A DNA stretch of 64,000 nt, from assembly GCA_013376735.1 (NCBI GenBank), contig VINJ01000001.1, forward strand, positions 1,612,001 to 1,676,000, in the 5' to 3' direction. This document shows, piece after piece, positions 17,757-26,169 of this stretch; position 1 is the stretch's first letter; each line of letters starts with the position of its first letter. The notes below the pieces were generated by a model. That model was not told the DNA's origin and searched no databases. It saw only the letters and a program-made list of their open reading frames with translations. Both the position numbers and the translations under genes were made by a program. This DNA is from a bacterium Scap17. GTDB taxonomy: Bacteria > Pseudomonadota > Gammaproteobacteria > Pseudomonadales > Halomonadaceae.

Positions 17757-17769
17757 TGTCATTGTGACA
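17757..17769. promoter_or_regulatory. dyad TGTCA-TTG-TGACA between divergent genes
   Basis: Perfect 5-bp arms with a 3-bp centre lie between the glxA-type gene and the PEP mutase-like gene, with another TGACA at 17776. It may be a regulator site. It is short, so the support is modest. Confidence 0.4.
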
Positions 17770-17827
17770 CGGCTTTGACAGTTACACCATCTAGGATTGA
17801 AAAACGCAGTTACTGAGAGGGCGAGAA

Positions 17828-18640
17828 ATGCCGACACAGCTGGAGAAAGCTCAGACAATGAAGGCCCTTCACGAAGGTTCTGAGACCTTCCTGATACCAG
17901 GGCCGTGGGATGTTGCCTCGGCGCGCGTATTCGAGGCACTCGGATTTCAGGCGCTGGCCACGACGAGCGGTGGGTTGGCGTACGCCCTGGGCAAGCTTGA
18001 TGGGGAAGTCACCCTCGATGAGAAGCTGGCCCATTGCCGCGCTCTTTCAGAGGCCACCCAGATCCCGATCACGGCCGATTTGGAGAATGGCTACTCTCAC
18101 CACCCGGACGGTGTTGCGGAAACGATTCGCCGAATTGCAGAAACGGGCGTTGTTGGTGGTTCTATAGAGGACTGGAGTGGTGAGGGCATCTACGACTTCA
18201 ACCATGCTGTCGAACGGATCGAGGCAGCGGTCGAGGCTGCGAGGTCCCTCGATTTTCCGTTTTCCGTCATTGGCCGCTGTGAGAATTTGCTTCGCGGGAA
18301 GAATGACATGGACGACACCATTCGCCGCTTGAAAGCCTATGAAGCTGCAGGCGCTGATGTCTTGTTTGCTCCCGGTTTGCGCACGGCGGAGGAAGTCAAA
18401 GCGGTGGTGGATGAGATCAAGACTCCGCTGAGCGTTGTGGCAATGTCGCCCGATCTCTCGGTTGCCAAGCTGGCCGGGGCCGGTGCAAGAAGGGTAAGTA
18501 TCGGAGCCGCCATGGCAATGGCTACCTACGCCGCCCTGATCGAGGGGGCGCGCGAGATGAAGGAAGAGGGTACTTTCGATTGGATGAAAAAACTCTCATC
18601 GGAAAACGCCATAGAGCCGTTGCTCACGTCTCGTCGTTAA
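17828..18640 (+). CDS. isocitrate lyase/PEP mutase superfamily protein
   Basis: A 270-residue TIM-barrel protein of the PEP mutase/isocitrate lyase superfamily, which make or break C-C or C-P bonds next to a carboxylate with Mg2+. Seen are FLIPGPWDVASARVFEALGF (21-40), the TTSGGLAYALG substrate loop, the metal-site block ADLENGY, GSIEDWSG and VIGRCENLL. The K-K-C-G-H loop of true isocitrate lyase is absent, so it is more like oxaloacetate- or methylisocitrate-type paralogs of unknown substrate. It is adjacent and divergent to a GlxA-type regulator. Confidence 0.85.
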   Translation: MPTQLEKAQTMKALHEGSETFLIPGPWDVASARVFEALGFQALATTSGGLAYALGKLDGEVTLDEKLAHCRALSEATQIPITADLENGYSHHPDGVAETIRRIAETGVVGGSIEDWSGEGIYDFNHAVERIEAAVEAARSLDFPFSVIGRCENLLRGKNDMDDTIRRLKAYEAAGADVLFAPGLRTAEEVKAVVDEIKTPLSVVAMSPDLSVAKLAGAGARRVSIGAAMAMATYAALIEGAREMKEEGTFDWMKKLSSENAIEPLLTSRR

Positions 18641-18773
18641 TTCGCAGCAATCACAAAGCTCATGCATCTAACTTTATTTTATATAAAGTTATAAGAGTTT
18701 GGGGGGTATGCAATCGTAGGCCTTCTATACAGCTGAAGGCTTGGAGGAAGTCCAGTAAACCGAAGGGTTGGAT

Positions 18774-18926
18774 ATGCCATTCGAACCTTCTGATGTCGAG
18801 ATCAGCTCAACCGGTTACATGGCCTTCGCATACGGTAAGATTTTCATGAAGCTTCTGAATGAGAGTCAGATGAAAGAAAAATATGATCTGTACGTCATTG
18901 ACTACAAGACGTCAAAAGCTTTTTAA
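18774..18926 (+). CDS. small ORF of unknown function (50 residues)
   Basis: An ATG at 18774 with AAGGG about seven bases upstream opens a 50-codon frame ending TAA at 18926. It starts MPFEPSDVEISSTGYMAFAY and is rich in Lys and Tyr near the end. No family is recognised. It lies in AT-rich sequence beside a decayed VOC gene, so it may be a stump of another broken gene. Confidence 0.3.
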   Translation: MPFEPSDVEISSTGYMAFAYGKIFMKLLNESQMKEKYDLYVIDYKTSKAF

Positions 18927-18965
18927 CACAAAGAGGCTCGCCACTCTTAGCTATACGAACAACAT

Positions 18966-19252
18966 AGAGTTTGGTCAGGCTGCATGTTTTTCGATGGAGA
19001 AATACTGATCTTTGGTTTCTGAAACAGGGCGTCGTTCCTATGCATTTGGTCTTCGAGGCTTAGTTCAATGAAGAGGTTCGAGTTTTATACAAAACCGTCA
19101 TGGCTGAGGGGGCGACGGACAACGGTGGTCCTGGTTATCGCGAAGACAACTGGGCAGGCTATTGCGCGGCTTTCGTTATAGTCCCAGATAGACACAATAT
19201 TGAGGCGGCCTATTGGGACTATGACAAAGCCGGCGAAAAAGGTACTGAGTAA
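18966..19252 (+). pseudogene. decayed VOC/glyoxalase-family gene
   Basis: Translating across frames gives the C-terminal half of a glyoxalase/bleomycin-resistance fold protein: FGQAACFSMEKY, then T-D-L-W-F-L-K-Q-G, then PMHLVFEA, then GATDNGGPGYREDNWAGYCA and AFVIVPDRHNIEA. The pattern matches the common VOC blocks H-[IV]-x-F-x-A and G-x-D-N-G-x-P-G. A frameshift near 19010 and an in-frame TAG at 19061 disable it, and the N-terminal half is gone. It ends two bases before the DUF5131 start. Confidence 0.7.
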
Positions 19253-19254
19253 CC

Positions 19255-20028
19255 ATGACAACGACGGAAGACGGAAAGATCTCCTACGATGAGGAGATGA
19301 AGATCGACGCCAAGACCTGGAACCCGTTTACCGGGTGTACGAAAGTTTCTCCGGGTTGTAAGCACTGCTACGCAGAAACCATCGCCGCGAAACTCCATAA
19401 ATGGGGCACGTCGGGCTACGAAAACGGCTTCGAGTTCACGATTCACCCGGACCGCATAGAAAAAGCAGCGCCCCTGAAACGCAAGAAGCCGACGTTCTAC
19501 TTCATCAACTCCATGAGCGACATCTTTCACGAAGATGCGGACGATGCGAGCATCGATCAGGTGATGGATGTTGTCAGAAAAGCACACTGGCATGTGTTCT
19601 ACATTCTGACCAAGCGAAGCCAAAACATGCGAGCGTATTTCGACAGGCGAGAGGCTCCCGAAAACCTGTGGGCGGGAGTGACTGTTGAAGACCGGAAGTA
19701 TGGCCTCCCGCGCCTTGAAGATCTCAAGAAAACAAGGGTGAGGAACAAGCATATCTGTTGTGAGCCTCTCCTGGATGACCTTGGTGAGCTGGACATGTCT
19801 GGCATACGGCTTGTGGTAGGTGGCGGAGAAAGTGGACCCGAGGCTCGGCGCGCGATGCCCGAATGGGTAAGCTCTCTCCGTGATCAATGCCTTGCCCAGA
19901 ACGTCCATCTGTATTGGAAACAATGGGGAACCTATGGCCCTGATGGCTCTCGCAGCAGCAAAAGTCGAACGGGGAATTTGATCGAAGGTAAGTCCTACCT
20001 GTCCATTCCCGATGAGCTTTCGATATGA
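19255..20028 (+). CDS. DUF5131 (phage Gp37/Gp68-like) protein with CxxC-type cluster motif
   Basis: A 257-residue member of the DUF5131/Gp37-Gp68 family. It has Cys28-x6-Cys35-x2-Cys38 in WNPFTGCTKVSPGCKHCYAE, resembling a radical-SAM-like Fe-S motif, followed by TFYFINSMSDIFHE, WHVFYILTKRS, LWAGVTVED and GGESGPEARRAM. These proteins occur in phages and mobile islands, often beside a three-Cys-motif partner; none is visible here. The biochemical role is unproven. The gene is more AT-rich than the surrounding catabolic genes and sits between insertion elements, suggesting transfer. GTACTGAGTAACC precedes the ATG without a strong ribosome binding site. Confidence 0.8.
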   Translation: MTTTEDGKISYDEEMKIDAKTWNPFTGCTKVSPGCKHCYAETIAAKLHKWGTSGYENGFEFTIHPDRIEKAAPLKRKKPTFYFINSMSDIFHEDADDASIDQVMDVVRKAHWHVFYILTKRSQNMRAYFDRREAPENLWAGVTVEDRKYGLPRLEDLKKTRVRNKHICCEPLLDDLGELDMSGIRLVVGGGESGPEARRAMPEWVSSLRDQCLAQNVHLYWKQWGTYGPDGSRSSKSRTGNLIEGKSYLSIPDELSI

Positions 20029-20237
20029 TGAATTTAGTTAAAGAAATTTTTATCGAATTATCCTGTAGTTCAGGGAAGGCATTGTCTGTTGGACGATCTC
20101 TATATCATTACATCCGCAATCTACCTCGCCATTTCTTCGGTAGGTGTAAGATCTCGGATGCTCAATTGACTAGAATAAGCTATCCTTTGCTTGCTGCCAG
20201 AGGGCTTCTTCGTCAGTTCGTTCAGGAGCATCGTGAA
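20025..20237 (+). CDS. possible truncated ORF cut by the IS3 element
   Basis: An ATG overlapping the DUF5131 stop opens a frame that continues into the left end of the IS3 element at 20238 and closes shortly inside it at 20267. It begins MMNLVKEIFIELSCSSGKAL; no family is recognised. It contains copy B of the 53-bp repeat, so part of it is not ancestral coding sequence. Low confidence. Confidence 0.25.
20146..20198. repeat. 53-bp repeat, copy B (inverted partner at 16635-16687)
   Basis: It matches the reverse complement of 16635-16687 at 48 of 53 positions. The two copies bracket a 3.5-kb segment holding the GlxA regulator, the PEP mutase-like gene, the VOC pseudogene and DUF5131. Confidence 0.8.
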
Positions 20238-20296
20238 GTGGTCCAATTGGAGCGGACACCCCGATAAGCCTCATAATAGAGGCGATGGAGGTGTTC

Positions 20297-20590
20297 ATGA
20301 CCAAGAAGACTCGACGTCGGTATTCCGATGAATTCAAGGCCGATGCGGTGAGCCTGGTGAGCGATCAGGGATATACCGTATCCGAGGCAGCTCGGCGCCT
20401 GGGAGTTGACCGTAGCTTGTTGGACCGTTGGTGCCGCAAGCAACGTCAACAGACTTCAGGCGCCTCGATCCAACACGCGGATGATCGCGACGACGAGATC
20501 AAGATGCTCCGCGAAGAGGTTCGTAAGCTTCAGATTGAAAAGGATACTTTAAAAAAGGCGGCGGCCTTCTTCGCCAAAGAATCGAGCTGA
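20297..20590 (+). CDS. IS3-family orfA (HTH protein)
   Basis: A 97-residue protein starting MTKKTRRRYSDEFKADAVSL, with an HTH (YTVSEAARRLGVDRSLLDRW) and a C-terminal coiled-coil (DEIKMLREEVRKLQIEKDTL). The AAAAAAG run near 20549-20555 is a likely -1 frameshift site that fuses it to orfB, making the active transposase. A good ribosome binding site (GGAGG) lies at 20287-20291. Confidence 0.92.
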   Translation: MTKKTRRRYSDEFKADAVSLVSDQGYTVSEAARRLGVDRSLLDRWCRKQRQQTSGASIQHADDRDDEIKMLREEVRKLQIEKDTLKKAAAFFAKESS

Positions 20591-20628
20591 GAAATCAGTT
20601 CATCGAATCGGAGAAGGCCGCCTATCCA

Positions 20629-21438
20629 GTGGCCTTGCTGTGTCGGGTCATGCAGGTCAGCCGGAGTGGTTTCTATGACTGGCGACGGCGTGGCCCAGAT
20701 GATCATCGCCAGGCCCTTCATCGTGAGGTCAGAGAGACCCACCGCCGGAAACGAGGCAGCTACGGCAGCCGCCGCATCGCCAAAGAGCTGCAACGTCGTG
20801 GCTACGAGGTTGGCCGTTACCAGGCCCGGAGTCTGATGCGGGAAGCCGGCGTAGAAGCAAAGCAGCGGTGCCGCTGGCGTCATACGACCGACAGTGAGCA
20901 CAGCCTTCCGGTGGCGCCCAGCCTGCTCAACCGTCAGTTTTTGGTGTCGGAATCGAACCGGGCCTGGGTGGCCGATATCACGGCGATCTGGACGTTGGAA
21001 GGGTGGCTCTACTTGGCGGCAGTGCTCGACCTCCACGACCGGCAACTTGTGGGTTGGGCGATGGCAGGCCACATGCACACACAGTTGGTTCTGGACGCCT
21101 TGGAGATGGCCGTAGGGCGCCGGCAGCCCAAGAGCGGATTGATCCACCATAGCGACCGCGGCAGCCAGTACGCGTCACATGACTACCGATCCACGCTGGA
21201 TCGGCACGGGTTCCAGACCTCCATGAGCCGCAAGGGAAACTGCTGGGACAATGCTGTTATGGAGCGGTTCTTCAGCTCACTGAAAAGCGAGTGGCTGGCT
21301 GACCAGCGATATGGAGCCCGCCAAGCAGTACGGCGAGATGTAATCGAATATATCGAGATGGAGTACAACAGCTGCCGACTCCACTCGACCTTGGGCTACC
21401 GAACGCCGAGGGATATTGAACTGGCTGCTGCGGCTTAA
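20629..21438 (+). CDS. IS3-family orfB (DDE transposase)
   Basis: A 269-residue catalytic part with HTH_21 (RKRGSYGSRRIAKELQRRGY) and an rve integrase core: WVADITAIWT (first Asp), IHHSDRGSQYAS (second Asp) and NAVMERFFSSLKSEW (Glu). The same frame continues upstream to about 20560 (ELRNQFIESEKAAYPVALLC), which is how it is made as an orfA-orfB fusion by frameshifting. All catalytic residues are present, so it could be active. Confidence 0.93.
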   Translation: MALLCRVMQVSRSGFYDWRRRGPDDHRQALHREVRETHRRKRGSYGSRRIAKELQRRGYEVGRYQARSLMREAGVEAKQRCRWRHTTDSEHSLPVAPSLLNRQFLVSESNRAWVADITAIWTLEGWLYLAAVLDLHDRQLVGWAMAGHMHTQLVLDALEMAVGRRQPKSGLIHHSDRGSQYASHDYRSTLDRHGFQTSMSRKGNCWDNAVMERFFSSLKSEWLADQRYGARQAVRRDVIEYIEMEYNSCRLHSTLGYRTPRDIELAAAA

Positions 21439-21463
21439 AAATGTGTCCGCTCTCACGTGACCA

Positions 21464-22122
21464 GAACAATGGTTAGTGCCCTGTCGGCGGCAGACAATGA
21501 AGAGCGCGCCATGGACACGGGGGCCGAAGCGGCCGATTCCGGCTTCCACACCATGCTGGCCTACCATGGAGACAGCTTCTTTGGCCTCGCCGATGGCAGC
21601 TTCAAGGCCGCCGTGCTGCATGGCCGCGGGCTCGGCGCGGAGACCAAGGTCATCGGGGCTGACGGGAACCTGACGGATGACGCCACCTCTACTCGCCTGG
21701 GGCTTTACGGCACGACCTATCTCGCACCCAAGTGGCGCTTCGCACCAGCCGTTCTGGCAGAGGTGAGCAAAGATCGCTACGACGACGGAGATGAGTATTC
21801 CTGGGCGACCTTCAATGCGCGTCTGGCCAATGAGCTGACGACGAATTTCGAGATGCAGTACGAGCTGAGCTATCAATGGATGGACCTGGACCCCGGCTCG
21901 ACAGGCAATGCCGTAGAAGGCGGGTATCGCAAGTTCACCATTGCACCGACCTTCAAGCCTGAAATCGGTGGCTTCTGGAAGCGTCCGGAAATTCGCTTGT
22001 TCGCGTCCTGGAGTGACTGGGATGAAGAGCTCAATGATTACTCCGAAGACGATGCCCTCGGGAGTGCAGGCTTTACGGGAGGCGAATGGGCCTTCGGTGT
22101 CCAGAGCGAGGTATGGTTCTAG
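21464..22122 (+). pseudogene. 3' part of a LamB-like outer-membrane carbohydrate porin gene
   Basis: About 215 residues of a beta-barrel porin: alternating aromatic strands, TSTRLGLYGTTYLAPKWRFA, FEMQYELSYQWMDL, RKFTIAPTFKPEIGGFWKRP, PEIRLFASWSDW and the C-terminal Phe (VQSEVWF) typical of outer-membrane assembly. This is the C-terminal half of a maltoporin/LamB-family protein. The 5' half and signal peptide are missing at the IS3 joint and are not found on the other side of the element. A deletion or rearrangement therefore accompanied the insertion. Confidence 0.8.
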
Positions 22123-22318
22123 GAGCAGGGTGCTAAGACCGTCATCGCCTGCCAGTGTTTCGATCTTGCCCGTGGAAATGTGCTCGATTTTCTGATGGTC
22201 AGCGTGGTCTCAACGACAGTGCCGGTCCCAAGCGGGTCTGGAAGTTCAAGAATGATCCCGCGCATGAGTGGATCGTCGAGCAGGTGTGATAGATAGGCTA
22301 TTCTTCGGTAAGTTGTAA

Positions 22319-22355
22319 AAAAGCCCGCCTCTGGACATTCCAGAGGCGGGCTTTT
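22319..22355. terminator. bidirectional terminator hairpin
   Basis: AAGCCCGCCTCTGGA and TCCAGAGGCGGGCTT form a 15-bp stem with a 3-base loop and T/A runs on both sides. It separates the porin remnant from the SSS symporter operon on the other strand. Confidence 0.92.
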
Positions 22356-22386
22356 GCGTTCATGGCGTCACATTACGCCAAGAGCT

Positions 22387-22515
22387 TCATACCAGCTCGC
22401 GCTTTTCTTCACGTGCGATGCGACGATCACGTGCGACCGCGCGACAGATGACGATCAATACCGCCAGGGTGAGTGCTGGCCATATCAGTACATAGGTAGC
22501 GAAAAGCAATGTCAT
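22387..22515 (-). CDS. 42-residue membrane partner of the SSS symporter
   Basis: This very short gene lies just downstream of the symporter on the same strand. The ATG at 22515 has AGGAG about nine bases upstream. The protein starts MTLLFATYVLIWPALTLAVL, has one membrane helix (residues 2-24) and ends in a charged tail (RDRRIAREEKRELV). It resembles the putative transporter small subunit annotated beside sodium:solute symporters in Halomonadaceae and Pseudomonas. Its role in stability or activity of the carrier is inferred from position. Confidence 0.75.
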   Translation of the reverse strand: MTLLFATYVLIWPALTLAVLIVICRAVARDRRIAREEKRELV

Positions 22516-22568
22516 GGGGCATGTCTCCTGTTGTCCGTCTTCAGACGTTATCCAGCTTCATGCGAGGC

Positions 22569-24260
22569 TCAGGCCGCCGGCTGTGGCTGGTTGGGCGCTG
22601 AAGTCTTGTGGTCGTCTGCGTCGAGTGCTTCGTCATAGTTGCCGACACGTGCGGTGATGGTGTCGAAGTCGAAACGCTCCTGGCGGCTGGCGAGGCTCAT
22701 GACCACACACACCAGAGTGCTGGTGCCGTAAGCGGTCAGTGAGGCGAGCAGAACGGTGTAGTCACGCAGGAAGTCGGTCGCGAAGATCAGCATGGCGATC
22801 ATGGCCGCGATTCCAGCCAGGATGCCGAGAATGCGCCCCAGGAAGCCGAACACCATCAGTCCGATGATCACGCCGCCACCGATGCTGGCGAGCAGTTCGA
22901 AGAACAGACCGCTCATACCCGTCAGCGGCACCAGTTCAAAGCGTGCCAGACAGAACATCAGCATCGCGACGATGACCGACGTGGTGAAGGCGGTATTGGT
23001 CACTCGGTTCCAGAAACAGCTGGCGATGACCGGGAAGACGATCGCGCCCCACAGAGCCCCGACGAAGACCAGCATTACCAGGATATCCAGTGAGAAGCTG
23101 GCGAAGACGATGCCCAGCACCGCGGCGATGATCATGGTCAAGCGGCCGATGAAGAGCATGCGCTTCGGGTCTGGCTTGCCGCGGGCGATATTCTTGCCAT
23201 AGACGTCGGCCATGATGATGGCGGACAGTGCGGAGAGGTCGGAATCCGCGGTAGAGGACAGCGAGCCGATCACCAGAATGAAGAACAGCGCGATGAAGAA
23301 CGGCGGCAGATACTCGGACACCATCTGCGGGATGAGGTTGTTCATGTCGCCGTTGAGCGGCTCCACCCCGAGTGTCAGTGCCATCAGGCCAATCATGCCC
23401 AGGCCGATGACGATGGCCCCATAGCCCAGCGTCGCGGTGAGGAAGGTCGGCTTGATGTGGTCTTCGTTGACGGCGAACAGGCGCTGGGAAATGGTCTGGT
23501 TGCCGATCGCATAGGCCAGTACCGCGACGAAGAAGGGCGCACCCTGATTCAGGATGGCATCCGTCGAAAAGAAGTCGGCCTGCTCGGGCGTCAGGTTATC
23601 CAGGCCAGCGACCAACTCTGTCGGGCCACCCATCGCAAAGAACACCGCCGGAATGATCACGATGGCGATCGCCATCAGGGCAACCAGTTGCGCGAAGTCG
23701 GTCAGTACCGAGGCGCGGAAGCCGGACCACAGGGTATAGAACAGCACCCCCACGCCCGCCATGATCACGCCCGCCTGGAAGGACAGCGGCGAGAGCACGG
23801 AGACGAGCGCCCCGGCGGCGGTGAAGTTGACCATCAGGCTGATCACGCTACCCAGCAGGTTGGAGAGCGCCAGAATCAGCTGACTGGAGGAGCCGTGGCG
23901 CGCATGGATCAGCTCGCCCAGTGTATGCGCATTGGGCGCCAGCTTGCGGAAGCGGCGACCGAAGGGGTAGATGAACAGGATCATCAGTGCACCCCACAGG
24001 CCATAGTGGATCGGCCCTGAGACACCATAGGTATAGCCGGAGGTGGCGGCGGCATAGAAAGAGGCCGCCCAGATCCAGGTAGCCGTCATGCTGGCAGCAC
24101 CCATGCCGAAGCCAACGCGATGGTTGGAGACCATGAAGGCATCGGCATCTTCATTTTTCTTGCGGATCCCCAGCGTCATCAGGTAGGTGCCGCCATAGAA
24201 GGCAAGCAGCAGCAGTACGACAGTCAGGGTAGAGAATTGATATAGCGATTCGTTGTTCAA
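22569..24260 (-). CDS. sodium:solute symporter (SSS family)
   Basis: A 563-residue sodium-coupled importer with about 13 membrane segments. The N-terminal YGGTYLMTLGIRKKNEDADAF region, followed by HRVGFGMGAASMTATWIWAA and the sodium-site block GSLSSTADSDLSALSAIIMAD (near 330-350), are characteristic. It belongs to the urea/osmolyte-like branch rather than the PutP branch. It is the first gene of a two-gene unit with the 42-residue membrane protein. The substrate is not readable. Confidence 0.87.
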   Translation of the reverse strand: MNNESLYQFSTLTVVLLLLAFYGGTYLMTLGIRKKNEDADAFMVSNHRVGFGMGAASMTATWIWAASFYAAATSGYTYGVSGPIHYGLWGALMILFIYPFGRRFRKLAPNAHTLGELIHARHGSSSQLILALSNLLGSVISLMVNFTAAGALVSVLSPLSFQAGVIMAGVGVLFYTLWSGFRASVLTDFAQLVALMAIAIVIIPAVFFAMGGPTELVAGLDNLTPEQADFFSTDAILNQGAPFFVAVLAYAIGNQTISQRLFAVNEDHIKPTFLTATLGYGAIVIGLGMIGLMALTLGVEPLNGDMNNLIPQMVSEYLPPFFIALFFILVIGSLSSTADSDLSALSAIIMADVYGKNIARGKPDPKRMLFIGRLTMIIAAVLGIVFASFSLDILVMLVFVGALWGAIVFPVIASCFWNRVTNTAFTTSVIVAMLMFCLARFELVPLTGMSGLFFELLASIGGGVIIGLMVFGFLGRILGILAGIAAMIAMLIFATDFLRDYTVLLASLTAYGTSTLVCVVMSLASRQERFDFDTITARVGNYDEALDADDHKTSAPNQPQPAA

Positions 24261-24954
24261 GAACTGGCCCTCGGTAGGGAAACAGGGCGCTACGCAACGC
24301 AGTTGCCCGAGGGCAAACGGTTGTCGATAGCGACGAGTAAGGAGGGGAAGGTTCTTAGCCGTGGACGTAGTTCTGCGTCATTTGCTCAAGCAAATGGCAT
24401 CCAGCGCAGCACGTGGGCCGCGTCATCAATAATCGGCAATCTCGGTCAATGAAGACGGAGTTGGTGGCACTTCCCGGTCAGGCGGGAACTTGGGGGAGGG
24501 CGGCGTGGCATGCATCTGCCTTCATCGGAATAATGATATCGCATACGCGTCCTTGTTATCGGTCAAGCCTTGCAAGGGCGCTGATGCGAGTTGTTGGTCA
24601 GCCCCAAGCTTGGCGAAACGGTGTTTTTATTTTCTCTCGTTATCAAATTCGTTGGCAACGATAAATTATGCGCATGTCAATGTCCACACCCTGGCGGGGA
24701 AAGCTTGCCTCTCATTCACGTCAACGGTGGTTGGACGAGTGGGTGCGACGATGTTCAGTTGCGTGACACGTGCCAGAGCAGCATGGAAGACATGACGTAT
24801 TATATAAATAATATTACTCGGCATGAGTTGTGTTTATTTGCTGAGTGTTCTGAATGGTGCCAGAGAGTGGAATAAATCGTTGTCATTACGTCATGCGTAT
24901 TACTTGTCCAATGCTTGTGGAAAAGACTCCCTCAATGGCCCAGGCAACGGCTGA
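24261..24954. other. long intergenic stretch, no gene recognised
   Basis: About 700 bases lie between the symporter start and the IS481 transposase stop. Several short frames are open on the plus strand, but none has a credible start, composition or family resemblance. The last 300 bases are AT-richer. The symporter promoter must lie at its left end. No hairpin or repeat stands out. Confidence 0.5.
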
Positions 24955-25944
24955 CTAGGTGTCGGGTTCCGTCTGATTGACTATAGCTTGCGTAAACAGC
25001 TCAGGTCGTTCGACCTGCCACTCCTTCATTGCTGCTATAGGCGCTTTGTGGTGTAGTGCCTTCTGAGGAATGTGGTGGTTATAGAGCCAGCAATAACGCT
25101 CGAGTGTCTGTTCTAAATCCTCACTTGAGTCATAACGCCGAGTCGCCAGAACATCGCTGATACGCCCATTGAAGCGCTCCACCATCCCGTTCGTTTGGGG
25201 TCTGCCTGGCCTGATCAATCGATGCTCAATACCATGGTTCTGACATTCCTGATCGAAAAGATGATTTCCACTGGGCTTACGTTCGCCACCCACGGTGAAG
25301 CGATCGGTAAAGGATTTACCATTGTCCGTGAGCACGGTTCGAATCGTGAAGGGAGCCTCCTCTTCTGCACGCTTCATGAACGCCTGGGCGTCCTTTGCAG
25401 ATTGACTTGATCTGACCTCCAGATACACCCACCGAGTGGCACGATCAATCGCGACGTAGAGATAACGCTTCTGATCTTCGTCAGGCATTTGGGGCAGGTG
25501 CTTGATATCAATGTGCACATACCCGGGCTCATAATCCTTGAAAGGCCGATGCTTGGGCTTCTCGTCCTCCTTCGCATCTTGACGCGCCAGCTTGGCGAGA
25601 GTCGGTACATCACGTCGTTTGAGCATGCGCTGAAGCGCGGAACGCGACAGATTGGGGTTCAGGAATTCCCGAGCAACGACAAGTAGATCATCGAGCCCCA
25701 AGCGAAGCAGTTCACGAGCGGCAATGACGATCTCTTCCTGTTCTGAGGTCAGAGTCGCGAGTAGGTTATGACGTGTGTGGGAGCGATCCAGGACATCATC
25801 ACGATAGCGCCAGCGCTGTATAGTTGAGACGCTGACCCCGAACTGACGAGCGAGATCTTTGTTCGTCATGCTCGAAGGAGCTGCTTGGATGTCGGCACGG
25901 ATTTTCGGTGTCGTCGTCGCTTGCTTATGCAGCTTGATGTCCAT
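24955..25944 (-). CDS. IS481-family transposase
   Basis: A 329-residue transposase with an N-terminal HTH (MTNKDLARQFGVSVSTIQRW) and an rve core: GYVHIDIKHLPQM (first Asp), VLTDNGKSFTD (second Asp) and GRPQTNGMVERFNGRISDVL (Glu). It appears intact. The element ends are not certain: GGTGTCGGG near 24958 and a reverse-oriented GGGTGCCGG near 26022 are candidate termini, both next to CTAG. Confidence 0.92.
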   Translation of the reverse strand: MDIKLHKQATTTPKIRADIQAAPSSMTNKDLARQFGVSVSTIQRWRYRDDVLDRSHTRHNLLATLTSEQEEIVIAARELLRLGLDDLLVVAREFLNPNLSRSALQRMLKRRDVPTLAKLARQDAKEDEKPKHRPFKDYEPGYVHIDIKHLPQMPDEDQKRYLYVAIDRATRWVYLEVRSSQSAKDAQAFMKRAEEEAPFTIRTVLTDNGKSFTDRFTVGGERKPSGNHLFDQECQNHGIEHRLIRPGRPQTNGMVERFNGRISDVLATRRYDSSEDLEQTLERYCWLYNHHIPQKALHHKAPIAAMKEWQVERPELFTQAIVNQTEPDT

Positions 25945-26098
25945 GAAGCTTTTCCTGAATCAATTGCTTGATGAGCTCACGAGAGGCTAACAAAGGATAG
26001 CTTCGTTGTGAAATCCGATCATCCGGCACCCTACAACTAGGCTTGGAAGAGGACGTTGCTTGATGGGAGGGGGGGTCTTCAAAGCGGCCGGCCCACGG

Positions 26099-26130
26099 TA
26101 TAACGCCCTGTCTGAAGACAGGGCGTTATA
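26099..26130. terminator. perfect hairpin downstream of the first BCCT gene
   Basis: TATAACGCCCTGTCT and GACAGGGCGTTATA form a stem of about 14 bp around GAA, 40 bases after the BCCT stop. The T-run is short, so it is a probable rather than certain terminator. Confidence 0.7.
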
Positions 26131-26169
26131 AACATGCCCAAGGTAGGCATGCGCAGCGCAAGGCTTGGC

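Larger units (their letters stand above)
20238..21463 (+). mobile_element. complete IS3-family insertion sequence, about 1.23 kb
   Basis: Imperfect terminal repeats: the left reads TGGTCC, then AGCGGACAC; the right (reverse strand) reads TGGTCA, then AGCGGACAC; about 16 of 21 positions match. GAA occurs on both outer sides (20235-20237 and 21464-21466) and may be a 3-bp target duplication. Inside are orfA and orfB with a slippery A6G stretch. It joins directly to a beheaded porin gene on its right. Confidence 0.88.

Noticed and set aside
24413..24875. Overlapping small plus-strand frames between the symporter and IS481 genes
   Set aside because: No ribosome binding sites, no recognisable domains and composition unlike coding sequence.
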